A DNA stretch of 64,000 nt from Ulva prolifera (Eukaryota > Chlorophyta > Ulvophyceae > Ulvales > Ulvaceae), in contig CM041196.1 of NCBI GenBank assembly GCA_023078555.1, positions 5,901,658 through 5,965,657 on the forward strand, given 5' to 3'. The notes under the pieces are model-generated. The model was not told the DNA's origin and did not search any database. It saw only the letters and a list, made by a program, of their open reading frames with translations. Below are positions 23,730 to 37,150 of the stretch, in pieces; the stretch's first letter is position 1; every line of letters starts with the position of its first letter. A program made the translations under genes and the position numbers.

Positions 23730-25397
23730 TACATGGTCTGGATGTGGTGATTCTGCCGTAGTTGAGCTGAGTTATGGGAAGAGGCGTGGTGGCAAGCAAT
23801 GCTGCCATGTCGCGCGACGCAGGGCATGGGACACATCTTCTTGCGGGTTGATCGCGTCGGCGTAGACTTGCCTGTGGGCTGTGGGACGATGAAGCAGCGT
23901 TTAGTATGCTCGAGCCTGCTCTTGGCGGGAAAGCTGCCATTGATGCTTAGAGCGCTGCTGTGCGCAATCGCGACCCAGTGGGACCAGGTCACAGATGCGT
24001 CACATTGATGCCTACGAAGTGTTATACAAAGACTGAATTGAGAGACCAAGGGACGCGATCCGCGTCGGCAGGGATATCTGAACGATCGTGCGCCTTTTGT
24101 TATTCAGGTCGACTGCTTCAATCACATGCGCGTTCTCTCTCAAACACAAAAAGTCGAACTGCTACAAACAAGAGGTGAACATGATATGGACCTAAGCAGT
24201 TTGATGTACGAGCCTTGATGCTGCCGTGCTCCGCTGTTTGCGAATGCGAAGGAGACTGCGCTCAGCTGCGTGGTCTGTAGTGGCAACAGCGGCACTCGCT
24301 GACACCGCCCCGCGGGCCCCGATAGCCCGAGTACCGGCAGCAATGCAACTCTGTATGCAATGCTCACATGACGCTTCGGCCTCTCATGCAGCTGATAGCA
24401 TTGAACAGACGATCAGCTCGCGTGGGCACGGCTGCCGCACGGTTGACGTCGTAGTTGATCGTCAGGACGCCTGCAAATGACCGTGCCAAATCATCAATGG
24501 CGACGACTGCAATGTTCATCGCCGCAGAAGCGAACATAATACGTCAGTAACATATTGCAGTACAGCTTGTGATGCAGGGAGCAGGTCGAGCTCCGCTTTG
24601 CGGCAAAGCCGCGTTGCTGTCTGTGCGTTGTGGCAGCCCCAGCGGCCTGCTAGCAACCGATCCGCCGTTACGTGTCACCAAAACACAAGATTTTAATATT
24701 CCCATGTGGTGAGCTTTGTGGACTGACAAAGGGACGTGCCGCAGCCGGGAGGCTTCACTCCGCACGCCGTGTCAGCGAGATGAGCATGCAGCTGCACCTG
24801 TCCAACAAGGTAGGACAGTAAAACAGTATATTTGCCCACCATGGATTGAAGTCAGACGCACCGTTCAGCTGCCTGGGTACAACATGCCGTGTCGGATATG
24901 CACCAATCACAGCCGCTCACCCTCAGGCTTTAAAAGACATGACTGGAGTATCCTCACCCTGTTCAACACGGCAACACCGACTCCACCATCACTGGATAAT
25001 AAAGGCTCCTTGTTCTGACACACATGCGCCCTGGTCACAGCACGCAGCAGTCCTGTATCTGACCAGCTACAACAGCGTCCATGCCGTATGCGCTACAGAA
25101 AACAGACAACTCTGAGTCATTCTCGTATCTGTGTCGGCATTTATGCAGCACACACGGCTACCTTCTCACACCCACAGGCAGCCATGAACCTGCCCCAGCA
25201 GCCACGCCCGCATCTGCCACCATGCTCCCGCCATGACCCAACAGCCTGCACCTGGAACACCCATCAGCACTGCCAAGACTTGCTGAAGCCCAGGCCACCG
25301 CGGACGCAGTCATCGGCATGTGAAAGCTCCTGCGATTTCCCTCACACACTGCCAGGCATCCGTTTCCCCCATGATCACTCGAGTTGGGGACATGTGT

Positions 25398-25449
<52 letters not shown>

Positions 25450-26711
25450 TATGTGTGCGCGCTCGCGCGCGCTCGCGCGCACGTGTGTGTGTGCGTGTGT
25501 GTGGCCTGCTTCCAGCAGCCTAGGTCCTCCACAAGCACGCAGGCTGACCAATTCCACAAGGCGTTGGGCGTTGCAGCAGCTCATGCAACGTACTTGCAGT
25601 TTACGTTTCTGTACAGTTGTGCATGGACGGACTGAACAAGCGACACGGTCAAAACACTCAGCCTCGAGGTTCGAAAATGACAATTGCCAACCATATGGGG
25701 GGCAAGGTGCCACCCAGCATAAACATGTACGATTTTAGGTGGAAAGCTCACTTGATGATGCTAGTGGAAAGACGATCACGGACCAACGTTGCTAGGCTCA
25801 GCATTGCCAACGGACCTCAGACGTCTGCAAAAGTCAAGCGATAAACACCGAAACCAGTCTGTAGTTCCCTGATATCCAGTCCTCAAGATCAAAGCTGTCC
25901 GAGTCTGGCGGTCGTGCCAGAAATAGCAAGGATGACAGCACATCAACGAATAGCGGGGCATGGTGGTCTATCTCGGAGATACACAGCTCACAAGTGCGGA
26001 GAATGCACACAAGAGCCTGCACACACATGGCCTTCGACGGAAGGTTATTCAGGAAGTGACTCTGACCAGTGCAGCTGACCGACATCACCCAGGAACTCGC
26101 GCCACGTACGGCCACTGGCACTCACTACAAGACTCTGCCTCCTCGCGTTTGGTCCTCCCGCCGCATCCCGAACCCTGACCTGCTGGGCATGCATGCTCTC
26201 TTTCCCAGCACGCAGCATACACTCGTTTACATGCACCACTGACATCTGTGCAACACATCCTGTACAATGGCGGGCAGAGCGCAAGAGGCACTACTGGAAA
26301 CAGATACTACATGCCATCCGTTCATCTGCAGCAAAACACTTCATCCGGAAAACACCTGCAGTGCACACGGCCTTCTCACACAGCAGCCCGCCGGGGGCAC
26401 ACAGGGGCTGCAACCCAGCCAGCACCACCGCCCCTACCGCCCTGCCCCGGCCATCTCTCACAGCATTCACATGCATGACGGCATCAGCGTCTCGTTCCCC
26501 GGCACGTACACCACACCTCAGGCCTCAGTCAGCTGCCCACCCACCACTCACCGCCGTCTCCTCCCGCCTCCTATCTCCCTCAAGCAGACAACCGCAGCAC
26601 CAGCTGCCGGCCTGCCCACAGCATGCATGCACATCCCCTGAATGCAGATGGTATCAATCCCCTGCCCCGCCTGCCCGCGCACCATGCGGTTTTCATGGCA
26701 CGGCATCGCGC
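23730..26711. other. Intergenic, nothing recognised apart from a G-tract block
   Basis: No credible coding frame. Contains the compound TG/G/CG tract at 25392-25503. Confidence 0.5.
25392..25503. repeat. Compound (TG)n, G36, (GC)n, (TG)n tract
   Basis: A TG run (about 25392-25411), then G36 (25412-25447), then CATATGTGTGCGCGCTCGCG and related alternating purine-pyrimidine DNA, then another TG run. It has no gene context. Alternating TG/CG with a long G-run is prone to Z-DNA and G-quadruplex formation. Confidence 0.93.
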
Positions 26712-28749
26712 TCAGTTGGTGAGATACTGAAATACATAGTTGCGGAACTGGTCGCGGCTGGTGCCGTTGTAGGGGAGCCTTGTAGTCACAGTCACAGTTG
26801 ATGTGCCTTGCGGGCTGCTGGAGGCGCCCGCGGTGGTCACTTGCGTTGGCGCCGGGGCCGGCGCCGCCGCCAGCGGCTCATCGGCTTCCGTAACCTTCAC
26901 GGTCGTATTTCGCGTGATAGAATCGCCCTCTGGCCCCTCCGATGCCTCCCACGATTCTGCAGCGACGACGGTCCCGTTGCCCGGCACTGTCGTGTTGTCC
27001 TCTCTGCCCCCCGCCCCCCCAACATCTGCATCCGAGACGTTCGCTGCAGCCGTCGCGTTCGCGCCGACCGTCGCATTACCCTGTGCCGTAACATTCGCGC
27101 CCGCGGTCGCGTTGGCGGACGAGTTGCACACATACAGCGTCCCGTTGAAGTCTGTCACAGCCAGGCCGAAAGTGCCGTTGATCGACGCGCTTGCGTTGAA
27201 ACCAGGCTCCCCGGCAGTGGCGTTCACGGCGGTCGCTGTCGCGTTTGCCGCGGTCACATTCATCACGGCTGTCGTGCCGTTCACCACATCCGCTGTGCCA
27301 TTCACCCCCGCGGTGCTGTTCCCCTCTGCGCCACCCCCCCTCGCAGTCTGCACGAGATACGTCTCCAGCAGGATGCAACCCGCTGGCACCTCCGCAGCGG
27401 CAGTGGAGTTGTTGTCATCTTCCGTCCCATTGCCTGCCGGCGCCGGAGCCGGAGCCTCCGCGGTGCGTGCGGCCACCACCTCCTCCGGTGGAGGCGGAGG
27501 TGGCGTTGGGGGCTGCACGCGGGGCGTCTGCGTTGGAGGCGGTGGAGGCGGCGGATTCACCGGCGGCGGCACTGCCGGCAGAGGGGGCGGTGGCTCAGGT
27601 AGGGGGGCTGGTGGCACCACCACCGGCGGAGGGGCTGCCTCGGGGGCCGGCGGCTGCGGCAGAGGCTCACTGTCATCCTCCTCTAGATAGTCCGGATCCA
27701 CTGGATCGCCGAGAGGATAGGAAAAAGTATAGTAGATATTGGAAACCGGCATAGTAATTAACATGCCCGCCTCGTAGTCAATGTCTTCCTCCGGGATTTT
27801 GTCGATACCTTCATTATCCTCTTTACCCTCATCGCCCTCGTTGCCCTCATCACCGTTGTCCGATGGATCAACACCGCCCTCGTCGCCCTCGTTGCCCTCA
27901 GTGCCGTTGTCATAGTCACCGTCAGGGATGATGTCCTCCACGGCGCGGGCGCGCAGCAGCCGCCGGCATGCATGCATGCGGCCCGCCTTGCGACAGTGGC
28001 CCATTTCGTTCTTCGTCGGTAGAGCGCACCGCGGACACTTCGGGACACACCTGCAGCGGGACCGGCGCGTGAGCAGGTGCGCGAACGCTTTCCCATACTT
28101 CAGTAAAGGCATTTTCTTTTTTGTTTTTTTATTTGATGGACACTGATTTCAGTTGATGGTCACTGCGGGTTGCCCAGGCCGGAGCCTGGGCCAGGCATCA
28201 CACTACGCCTCTTTGCTGTCAGGTCCGCAGACAGCAAGGCGAGGGGGGGGGGGGGGGGGGGGGGGGGGTGGGAGCCCGAAGCGCCCAGCAGGCAGGCACC
28301 GGCCGGGGCGCGGGGACCGATGCATGCACGCCCCCGCACAGGTCTCGGCGACAGCACGCAGACACACGGTTAACGGCAGGGCCTCTGCATGCAGATAAAC
28401 ACGCAACGGCAGGCCATCGCACGACAGACCCCGCCCCACTGTGTCCTCCAAAGCAATTATTTTGAGCGTTCTCGGCCCAGCGCATGGCAGGGGCACAGCA
28501 TGCATGGAAGCACAGGGGCGGGAGAGTGACAGAGGCGGGGGCGCACTTACGGCGGTGGCAGCCATGCAGAAGCTGCCGGCCGACGCCCGGCAGCACCTCT
28601 GCAGCCTCGAGGAGCTCTACATCTGGGCTGGATAGCGCGTTGGTCCCTGTGGCTCGTGGCAGGTAGCCGTCCACGCTGCGTGCTGTGGCTCCGCAGAGGA
28701 GCGCGGTCACCGCCAGCAGGCAGTGCAGCAACGCATGCCGAGCATGCAT
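26712..28749 (-). CDS. X1: secreted Cys-motif, Pro-rich, Asn-glycosylation-rich protein
   Basis: Exons complement 28547-28749 and 26712-28050 (phase 2, donor GTGCGC, acceptor CCGCTGCAG) give 513 residues. The start gives a signal peptide (MHARHALLHCLLAVTALLCG). Residues 62-98 form a compact basic Cys motif spanning the splice site: HGCHRRKCVPKCPRC, then GHCRKAGRMHACRR. Next come an acidic NEG/DEG tripeptide stretch (about 105-145) and a Pro-rich segment (about 185-250, PPPPP blocks). The Ser/Thr/Asn-rich C-terminal half has more than twenty N-x-S/T sequons. The Cys motif and intron position are shared with X2. Pro-rich, sequon-rich secreted proteins in algae are often wall or matrix glycoproteins, which I infer here. 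Not recognised as a named family. An in-frame Met at 28857 is rejected because its leader is coded by the poly-G tract. Confidence 0.75.
28243..28268. repeat. Poly-G tract, 26 bp, in the X1 intron
   Basis: Lies in the X1 intron (28051-28546), poly-C on the sense strand. X2 has an equivalent tract in its homologous intron. Confidence 0.93.
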
Positions 28750-28791
28750 ACTACGCTGGGAGCCAGCTGCATAGCACAGCATGGGCGTCAA

Positions 28792-28811
28792 GGGGGGGGG
28801 GGGGGGGGGGG
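28792..28811. repeat. Poly-G tract, 20 bp, upstream of X1
   Basis: 43 bp upstream of the X1 ATG, probably in its 5' leader or promoter; poly-C on the sense strand. Confidence 0.9.
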
Positions 28812-31800
28812 CAATATGGAGATGCATGCATGGTGCGGACAAGAAGGAAGAGGCCACTGGTTCAAAGGCACTTCAGGAGGTGGTATAGCAGCTGTAGACT
28901 TGGCATTTCACCCCAGAGATAGTGGCGTGGGAGTGTCGACGTATCGAGCATCCGTCCAGGCATTTTGATTCGCACTGTGAGTGGCGGGCAAACGTTCTTG
29001 CCGTGCTGGGGAGGCAACACCTCGGACACCCCGCAACTGCTGCCTCGCAAGTGCATGCATGCCGTTGGGCGGCAGCGAGGCATGGGGGTGTTTTGTGAAT
29101 TTGATTGGGGTGGGTGTGATCTGCGCAACCGAGGCTGCAATCTAGGCTGCATGGGGTCGCACTTGTCTGACAGCACGCAGTTCCATGCCACAGACACACA
29201 GCTGTCAACTAGTGTGCGCCACACCACACACCACAATCCGGAGCGGCTCAGGGTGGGCCACATGCGTGCATGCTGAGTCAGTCCCTCTGGCAATTCCGGC
29301 AGCAAAGTTCCTAGGAGCAGTGCTATAGCAACGCAAGCACCCTGGCGCACATGGTGCCCCAACAGTTTAAATCATGGCCAACCCAGCCAGGGTTCTCACA
29401 GTCATTGCTCTGTCAGAGCATGATCATTTTGGTCAGGAATGAATAGCCTTTCCTGGGGGGGTACGTTGTAGGTGGTTGCAGGTAGCCACAGAAGCTAGAT
29501 CACACTTGTGAGCACCAGTCGGCTCAGAGCTCAGAGCGAGCGCAGAGGCCATAGCAGACGATTGGCTGGCAATGCCGAGTGCTTGCACGCAGCCCGACAG
29601 GAGACGCGATGACTGCCGCACGAGCCGCCTCAGGCCACCCGTGACGAATTGTGTGGCTCGTGTTCGCCCGACCCTAGGTGGCCGTAGTGAAGCAGCTACG
29701 AGCGGCCGCGGCATGAGCGCCTGTGACCGCGCCACGCGTATGGCTCCGCATCTGTGCACAGGCAGCCCCACCGAACTTGAATATCAAAGGGAGGTGTTTG
29801 CTTGCATCTACGGCCTCGGCGAAGAGGTAGCCGTGCGAGCGACATGGGCTTGCACCATCACTACAGAATAACGGCTGAACGATGTTCGCTGGGAGGGGTC
29901 TAACAGCGGGCAAGGGCATGCAACGCGCTGGAGATATTGCAAATGCGGCGCAAGATGCGTTGCAGGCGGTGAGAACGCCATATGCCTCACGGAGTATTGA
30001 GGACACTCCTGTTTCAGAAAAGCGGGTGTGGCGTTGTGAATGCCCGACTGGATCACACCTGGACTCGCGCTCGATTCACTGGGAACTGGGAACGCAATGA
30101 ACGCTGCTATCTTGCTGAGACGGCCACGAGAGGATCAGGAACCATCCGATAGTCAGGAATCCCCCCATAGAGACGGCTGGGCTCAGCCTGGTCACCCAGA
30201 TGAGCGGCGTGTGCAACGAACAGGCTGGGCCTGCCCCACAACAGCTCTGGTCGATGTCTACCACTTCTTAAAGACTCCAGGCGTTCACTCCTGTGTTCCA
30301 ACTGTGAACAACTGGGACACAAGGTCTACTGGTCACACCCGCGGGTGACGGTGCAGCGCAAACAGATCACTGGGGCACGTTGGTTCAAACTTCGATGGCA
30401 CCGCGAGGAGCGCAAGCTAAGAGCTATCGGGGATTCCCCCGCATGTGCACCTGTAGGTGCCTCAGCTGCAAGGTGGTGCTTTGTGCGAGCGCGTGCTGCT
30501 CGTTGTGCAGATGTCAGCGGCCAGCACAAGCCACGGGGCCCACGCGGCCGGTACACTCCACCGCCGCACATGCGTTGCGGAGTTGCTTCGCGAGGAATCG
30601 TCGCGTCGTGCATACGTCTGACGACACTCTCGTCACGACAGGCAGACGTCGTGGCGACCATACACCCGACACAAACATCGCCGTGCTAGCAAGCGCGGGT
30701 CATGGCCTGGAGCGCGTGAGGTCTACGTCAGAACGCCGATGAAATCACGCTGCCATACGACACGATATCCCATCCCATCAATATCCCTCCTGGGTCGCCG
30801 AGTCCCATTACACGCCAAGACAGAGCTCTGCGGTATTGCACGGCATCGAGACGTCTGCTGAAATGTGCCCGTCGGCGTGCACTCCCTTCGAGGCGGCCAC
30901 AAGTCTGCGTGTGTGCAATGATACGCATAGTTTGTGCGCACGCACGTCTGTGCTGACGCACGGCCTAGGCCGCCACGGCGCCTGGGCAGCTACGAATGCA
31001 GCAGAGTAGCGCTCGCGATGGACTCGAGGCGTGAAAATGTGCAACCTACTGCAGCCGGAGGACGTGCGTGCGTACTCACTGCATCCACGCGATCGGCTGG
31101 ATCACCGTTCTACAATCCGCTTACTACACTCACGCATGAGTGACCATGAGTACTCTCGTCCTGCTGCCCTCGATGACTGGGCTGGAGCTACCACATGTCG
31201 CCACACTAGAACGCTGGGAAGCGAGCATGGCGTTCACTGTTGCAGCAGCGCGCGCGATGCGATTGCATCTGATATGAGCTCATTCACGCGCCGGCCTGCA
31301 GCTGGTGACGAATCATCGGCGGAGGTGCTGCTAATCCCGGAACGTGACATAATCAGCAGCTCAGGCCAGGAGTGAAGGCGCAGCGAAAGCGCCAGAGCCT
31401 TGGCTGATGCAGCAGGGCACAGCTGGAGAGCAGCGACGAGAGACGCTGGCGCGCAGACCGCTGCAGCTGAGGCGCATCACGGCAGGATGCCATGAGTACC
31501 AACTCAGCCACAGTGACAGTCGCGGACATTGGCGGCGACGTATGTGCATGCAGGTGACACATTCGCGTCAGCACATGAAATATCATGATGATAGTGCGCA
31601 GCTTTAGCCAGTCCGGGCAGCGACAGATTTCTGCCCAGACGACGTCGTGGCCAGCCTCGGCTACACAACATCGCCACGAAGTCTCTGGAGTCAGGCGCAA
31701 ATGCACGAATGTGCGATGCCGTGGCGAAGGGATTGGCAGTTGCGGGGCTTGTGAGCCACGGTGTGCGTTGCGACGAAGAACGCAAGGCAGTGTCAAGTGC

Positions 31801-33757
31801 CGCAGCCTTTCGCGTCGAGAAACTGCGTGTGCTGTTGAGATGGGCTGAATTCGCACGTTCTGGGATCCGTCTGCGACAGCTGCTGAGCTGCTGGAGGCTT
31901 GACTCGGGCTGGACAATGGCCCCCGCCGCTAGCGTGCGCTCTGCCCGCCTGCACCCCCTTGATCCTGCTAATATGTGCTAATTTTATGAAGGAAGAGCCC
32001 TGTGGTTGCAGCTGGGGCTGGCGGTCAATTACAGCGAAGCGAAGAAATGCAGAGCTGGGCAATCCAACCCATCACGCGCACATCGCCTTCAACTGGCCTC
32101 GAACAGCGTCAACAGTACAGGTTGTAGCCTGGAGATGCGTCTGGCGAGGTGTTTGTGGCGGTGCAGCGAGACCGGGCTGAGTCCTTGTTGTGATGCTGAC
32201 ATGATGTGAGGCCCCGTTAGTTGGTGCAAGATCGAGCGGAAGTTCGAAAGACCATGTGTGCACCGAAAGCTTGCGCAGAAAGCTTGACTTTTTCGGGCTG
32301 CCGTCATGACGTACGGCGCGCGGCGGCTCGTAATTGCATGCAACATCATCCACGCGCCTGCAGCTGTGAAGTTGGCGAGGGCGACACCAGAATTCATCAT
32401 GTATGCATACTGTATACTGATGCGCACGGTTCATATGCATGCACACCCCACACATGCACACCATCTTCCGTGACAGATGTTTGCGCTATCTCGGCTTCGG
32501 CCTGTGTTCATACCCAGTTAACGATGCACAGACCTTGACATCACCGCATGCAACTCAGACGCACACATGCTCATGCCACTCGTACTTCCATCGACTCATG
32601 CTGGGCGGACTGGCGGCGAGCAGGAGATGCGTCATGTTTCACAGCCGTGTATGGGAGCATCGTGGATGGATAGGGACATCTGTGGGTAGGGAGTTGTAGG
32701 AGAATTCGCGCTTGAAAAGCGGGCACATGCATGGCTGCCCGTGCGGACCGTCACACCGCCCGCGCAAGCTTTCATGCAGGGTCTAGTCGGCTGTGAAACC
32801 GCAGCTGCCTCGTCGGGCCCAATTCCGTCTGTTGCACCCGACACCTGCGAAATGCTTACGCTACACAAGATGCGCACATACAGCAGAGGCGACGAGCATG
32901 GGATCGTGTTCGTCAGGCATATGATATAGCCAGTTCCAGCCATTAATATTATACAAGCGCAGCTTGCTGGCAGTGAATTTCGGCCGTTCGGCAGCACACC
33001 ACGCGTACGGCGGGTGCCACACTGTACCTCTGAGTTCGGAGATAGATACTGGAGCTGGTCCGACGGAGCTCAGCTGAGTCATGCTCAGCCCGCATACGAA
33101 CTGGTGTGCTCGCGATCGTGTGCTCCTTTTTGCGCACCCGTCTGCCATGATCTGCACCTGCAGGTGGATCGCCTGTGGCACGGGTCAAGGTACGTCACCG
33201 GGGTGCCGAGTGCTGACTGCGACTGGAAATCGCAGTCGGACCTGTGCACATATGCTACAGCTTGTGCACAGAGACATGCATATGTGGCAGTGGCTCTGTT
33301 GTTACTCCTCTGTTATCTGTAGGCAACTCGATCCATCGATGTCTCCGCACGCAATTACATGTACTGTACATACGCAAGCAGCCGCGCGGCTTTTGTACAT
33401 CACTTGCAGCATCACAGACAGGCAGTTCATGTTTGCCCACTGCCCACTATATACCACTGGATTGCCACAGAAGCTGGGTCCTCTGAGATCTGAGGCTGGC
33501 CAGCGCTCCCAGCCGCCCCTGTCCGTTTCAGCACCGATCCAGCCTGAGGACCACCCGCCATGCCATGCACACCAGCATCCCCAAACGCCAAAGCCCACGC
33601 ACACGCACACACAATGTCCCTCCCCCCAATGCGTATGCACCCACGTGCACAATCATCCGCGGCACCACCACCACACCATCACGACGGCGCGCGCGGACCG
33701 AGCGGCAAGACGCCAACATATGTATATATAGACCCAAACCCGGCGCGGGCCGGGGGC

Positions 33758-33791
<34 letters not shown>

Positions 33792-36558
33792 TGGCCCCCA
33801 ACCGAGACCCAACACTACAAGGATGGTAGGCAGGTGATGCTGTACATTATCAGTGACCCATTGCCGGCTGAACAGTAGGCAAACAGTGTCCAGATGTGTA
33901 TGAACTGTATGGCGATCGATGCAGGAGTGGCCGAGTGCTGTACAGCTAACGTGCTGTTTGACAGGGATGTGAACGGTGGTGTTGCACGGTCGACGCGCTG
34001 CGACTGTGGACAATGTACACTTCTGTGCGACGAGTGCGCGAGCTGCCCATTCAATCCTGTGAAATGTTCACGAGTACCTGGATGATGTGCACGTGCAAGT
34101 ACTTCGGCCTGCATCATGCAGTGCAAGTGGACCGGCAAGATGCGCTCGTCGTGTACATTCCTCGCGTGGCGTGTTCACGTCCTTAAAAATCGGCACATTA
34201 CTGACACTCTTTCATGAATAATGTGCTCGTCAGGCGTAGGCTACGAGTGCTGTTATACCACAATGATGTACAGTTGGTGCACACGAAATGCGATAGCAGA
34301 TACCCGGTCATGCGGTCCGTGTGTAGGCTGCAGCTGCTTAACATGATCTTCTATTGTACGGACAATAGTTAATGCCGATCATATCAGGCCACTCCAGATC
34401 TGGCACTAGTGTCCGTGCCGTCGCTCTGGCATCCGCTGAGGTACCCGGCTCTCCGGAACATGGCGCAGTCAACATAGGTATACATTATGTGCACTTACTA
34501 ACGCTAAACATGCGGAGCAGCTATGCAAAGTGTTTGGCACGCTGCACAGGCAGCTGCACTGCGCGTGCCAACACGGCATCAGAGTTGTTGACCACGGCAC
34601 GACGAAACAGCAGCGACACCGACAACTAACCAGACAAATTGCTGCTGAATACAGACTGTTGTGCTTGATGCTGTTCTTGAGCAGGGCTGAGCATGCGGAT
34701 GTGTACACTGTGGACAAGACGGAACGTACAGCTGCAGATACAATGTCTGCATATGCACGATATCGTGCATCCCCAGTCACAGTGCAGCAAAGTATTGTAT
34801 TTGTCAGCTGCTACCAGTGCAGCACATATGCGCATTGTGCCTTCACAGGACAACCGACGGCGTGTGGCCGTACGTAGCAGATCGACGCTGCACGATCACA
34901 AGCATTCGACATTATGCTATGCCTACCGCAAGAGGACTAGCTGTAGATGAGAGAAATGCAATCGACATAACAGTGCCTTGAGCGAATTTCTCATGCCTGC
35001 CGACGTTCACCTGACACTTGTCGTCAGCGTTGACCGTCAAATCAATTACTATCGTTGATTAAAACACTGGCTCCATCTTTGATCTTTCCTTTGATGTATA
35101 CTATGCGCAATAGTGACGAGCACAACCAGCAGGTCACACTTCCGCGATCAAACCAGTATTGGCGTAACAAAACCACAATGGAGCGCAGTGAGCGCCTCGT
35201 TCAGCAAACAGTAATATGCAGGTAGCAATGTAACACGATTTTCACCTTCGTTGAGTATCATGCTTCTGTTATCGAGTTGACATTTCAGACGACGCCGCGA
35301 CTCTGCTGCGCACTTGTCGTGCTTGTGCAGAGTGATATGCAGCGAAAGCTGTAAGAGGCCTGATAGCATAGTACTCTACAACAATCAAAGACATATAGAG
35401 TTGTACATTGTCGTCGCGGATCAGGCGAAATGATTCTGGTTTCTGCAAACGTGAACGTCCTACCGCGCCATTTGTAACACGCTGACAGCATCACCTCAAG
35501 TACATCGTGTTCGCGGATCTTGGAATCGAACAACTGATAGATGCAGTATATTTGAAGAACGTGTTGATATCGCAATCTGTCCTAGCGTACAGCAACGGCT
35601 CTACGAATTGAGCTGCCAACAGCAGGCTACTGATAGCAGGCAACCCGAAACGAGCGAACTAAAACTGAAAACTGAAAAAGGAGCACATCAGCTGAAATGT
35701 GCTGTTCGTGTACATTTGCTAGCAGCTTGCGCGGTCGTGGCGTGGGTCAAACATGTGCTCGACAAGTACACCAGCCACGGAACTGCACACTTCGGTGGAG
35801 CGTCGGAGCGCGTTCGTGGAATGTACATCATCAGAAGCTGCCGAGTGCTGGACGTGTACATGACGAGCACACGCAGCCTATCAGCTGATGTGCTGTTCGT
35901 AGGAGCATGAAAGCGCGTTTGCGGCATCTGCATTCCACACGTTGAGATGCGCTGCAGGTGCGCACCGCGACACCACGTGGGCAACACATCCCATGTACAC
36001 GTTTCGAACGCAGTTCACCCAGTCACGGAATGTGTCTAAAGAGTCCGTGAAATGTGCGCGAATGTGCCGGCGAGCAAAACGAGTGTCGCTAATGTACACG
36101 CTGGCGTGCCTACCATCCTTGTAGTGCAATTCTCGACGCCCGCGCGCAACCGCGCATGCAGGGCTGGCCCCGGCAACGCGCAACACGTCCACGACCCTGC
36201 CGCTCACCATGACCACGCCACCGCGAATGCATGCCGCGTCATGTGCCAGAGGCCTTCTGGCAGGTTGTCCCGGCGAGGCAGCCGCACCGTCGCCGTCCGG
36301 CGCGTGCACATATGTACATATGCAGTCTAACCTGTAGCCGCCGACCGACGGCAGACATGCATGCTCCCAGGCGGTTTGGTACGTATGACCTTATGGACGG
36401 TCATATGTCTAGAGATCTAGACCTATGGGCATGGCCTAGCCCCTTGTCCACAGGGCCGCTGCTGCACATGTAGCCCAGCATATAGCCTACGTCATATGGA
36501 AGAGCATACGATACACAGAAGGACCACCTGCTCCCTCCTGCTAGCAGTCTAGGTGGAT
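28812..36558. other. Long gene-poor stretch
   Basis: About 7.7 kb with only short, mutually overlapping frames. One minus frame (35285-35575, YQLFDSKIREHDVLEVMLSA) reads slightly more like protein but has no recognisable motif. A C33 tract lies at 33759-33791. Short exons of unrecognised genes cannot be excluded. Confidence 0.45.
33759..33791. repeat. Poly-C tract, 33 bp
   Basis: Uninterrupted C run, the only long plus-strand C-tract in the window. If the pattern of the other tracts holds, it would be sense poly-C in an intron of a plus-strand gene, but no such gene was found. Confidence 0.93.
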
Positions 36559-36590
36559 CTAGACTGCTATCTCTAGAGATAGCAGTCTAG
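36559..36590. repeat. Perfect 32-bp palindrome
   Basis: CTAGACTGCTATCTCT followed by its exact reverse complement, with no spacer. TAGCAGTCTAG also occurs just upstream at about 36542-36552. The region is AT-rich relative to the genes. Confidence 0.93.
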
Positions 36591-36934
36591 GAAGCTAGCT
36601 AGATTACATGGATCTAGCAGACTTCCAGATCCATGGAATCAATATTATCATATGCTTACCCTCTATCCTGCATGAAGCTCACTCCTCGGAGTGAGTGCAT
36701 GTGGGAGGTGCTGTGCATGGTGGTCCTGTTAGTAAGGGTTCATGCATAACGATTGTGATGCCTGCCACTTTAATGCAGTGTTCTGTTCTAGAGCAGAACT
36801 GGTGCTCTGCCCTGCAACAGCCAAGCTCGTTCATGACTGCACAAACAATCGAGGTTCAGTGTTGATACTTACTCCTAGTGCGGCTTGCCAGTGGGGAACT
36901 CGGACAGTATTGTTTTGTGTTTTGAATATCAATG

Positions 36935-36979
36935 GTGCTGATCAGAGTGGCAGACCCTAGGTGCTGATCAGAGTGGCAG
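36935..36979. repeat. Direct repeat pair, 19 bp
   Basis: GTGCTGATCAGAGTGGCAG at 36935-36953 and again at 36961-36979. Confidence 0.88.
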
Positions 36980-37027
36980 CTGCCTAGGCTTGGACTCTGG
37001 ACATGTTGCAGCTCACTGAGCTGGAGC

Positions 37028-37077
37028 TGCAGTTCCCCACCATGGAGCTGCATGCAGCTCCATGGTGGGGAACTGCA
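37028..37077. repeat. Perfect 50-bp palindrome
   Basis: TGCAGTTCCCCACCATGGAG, then CTGCA, followed by its exact reverse complement, centred between 37052 and 37053. All 25 base pairs match and there is no loop. A run of seven T follows directly. It could be a foldback or MITE-type insertion, or extrude as a cruciform; no flanking duplication was found. Confidence 0.95.
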
Positions 37078-37150
37078 ATTTTTTTGATTTCCAATGCATT
37101 GGAAGTCAAATATATAGCAGTCGACTGATCAAATATATAGCTGAATGTAT

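Noticed and set aside
26803..27690. 295-codon plus-strand Ala/Val-rich open frame
   Set aside because: Antisense of X1; its poly-Gly and Ala/Val text mirrors the Pro- and sequon-rich X1 coding strand.
28749..28857. Upstream Met for X1 (MASSFLSAPC...)
   Set aside because: The leader includes six prolines coded by the unstable poly-G tract and would bury the signal peptide.
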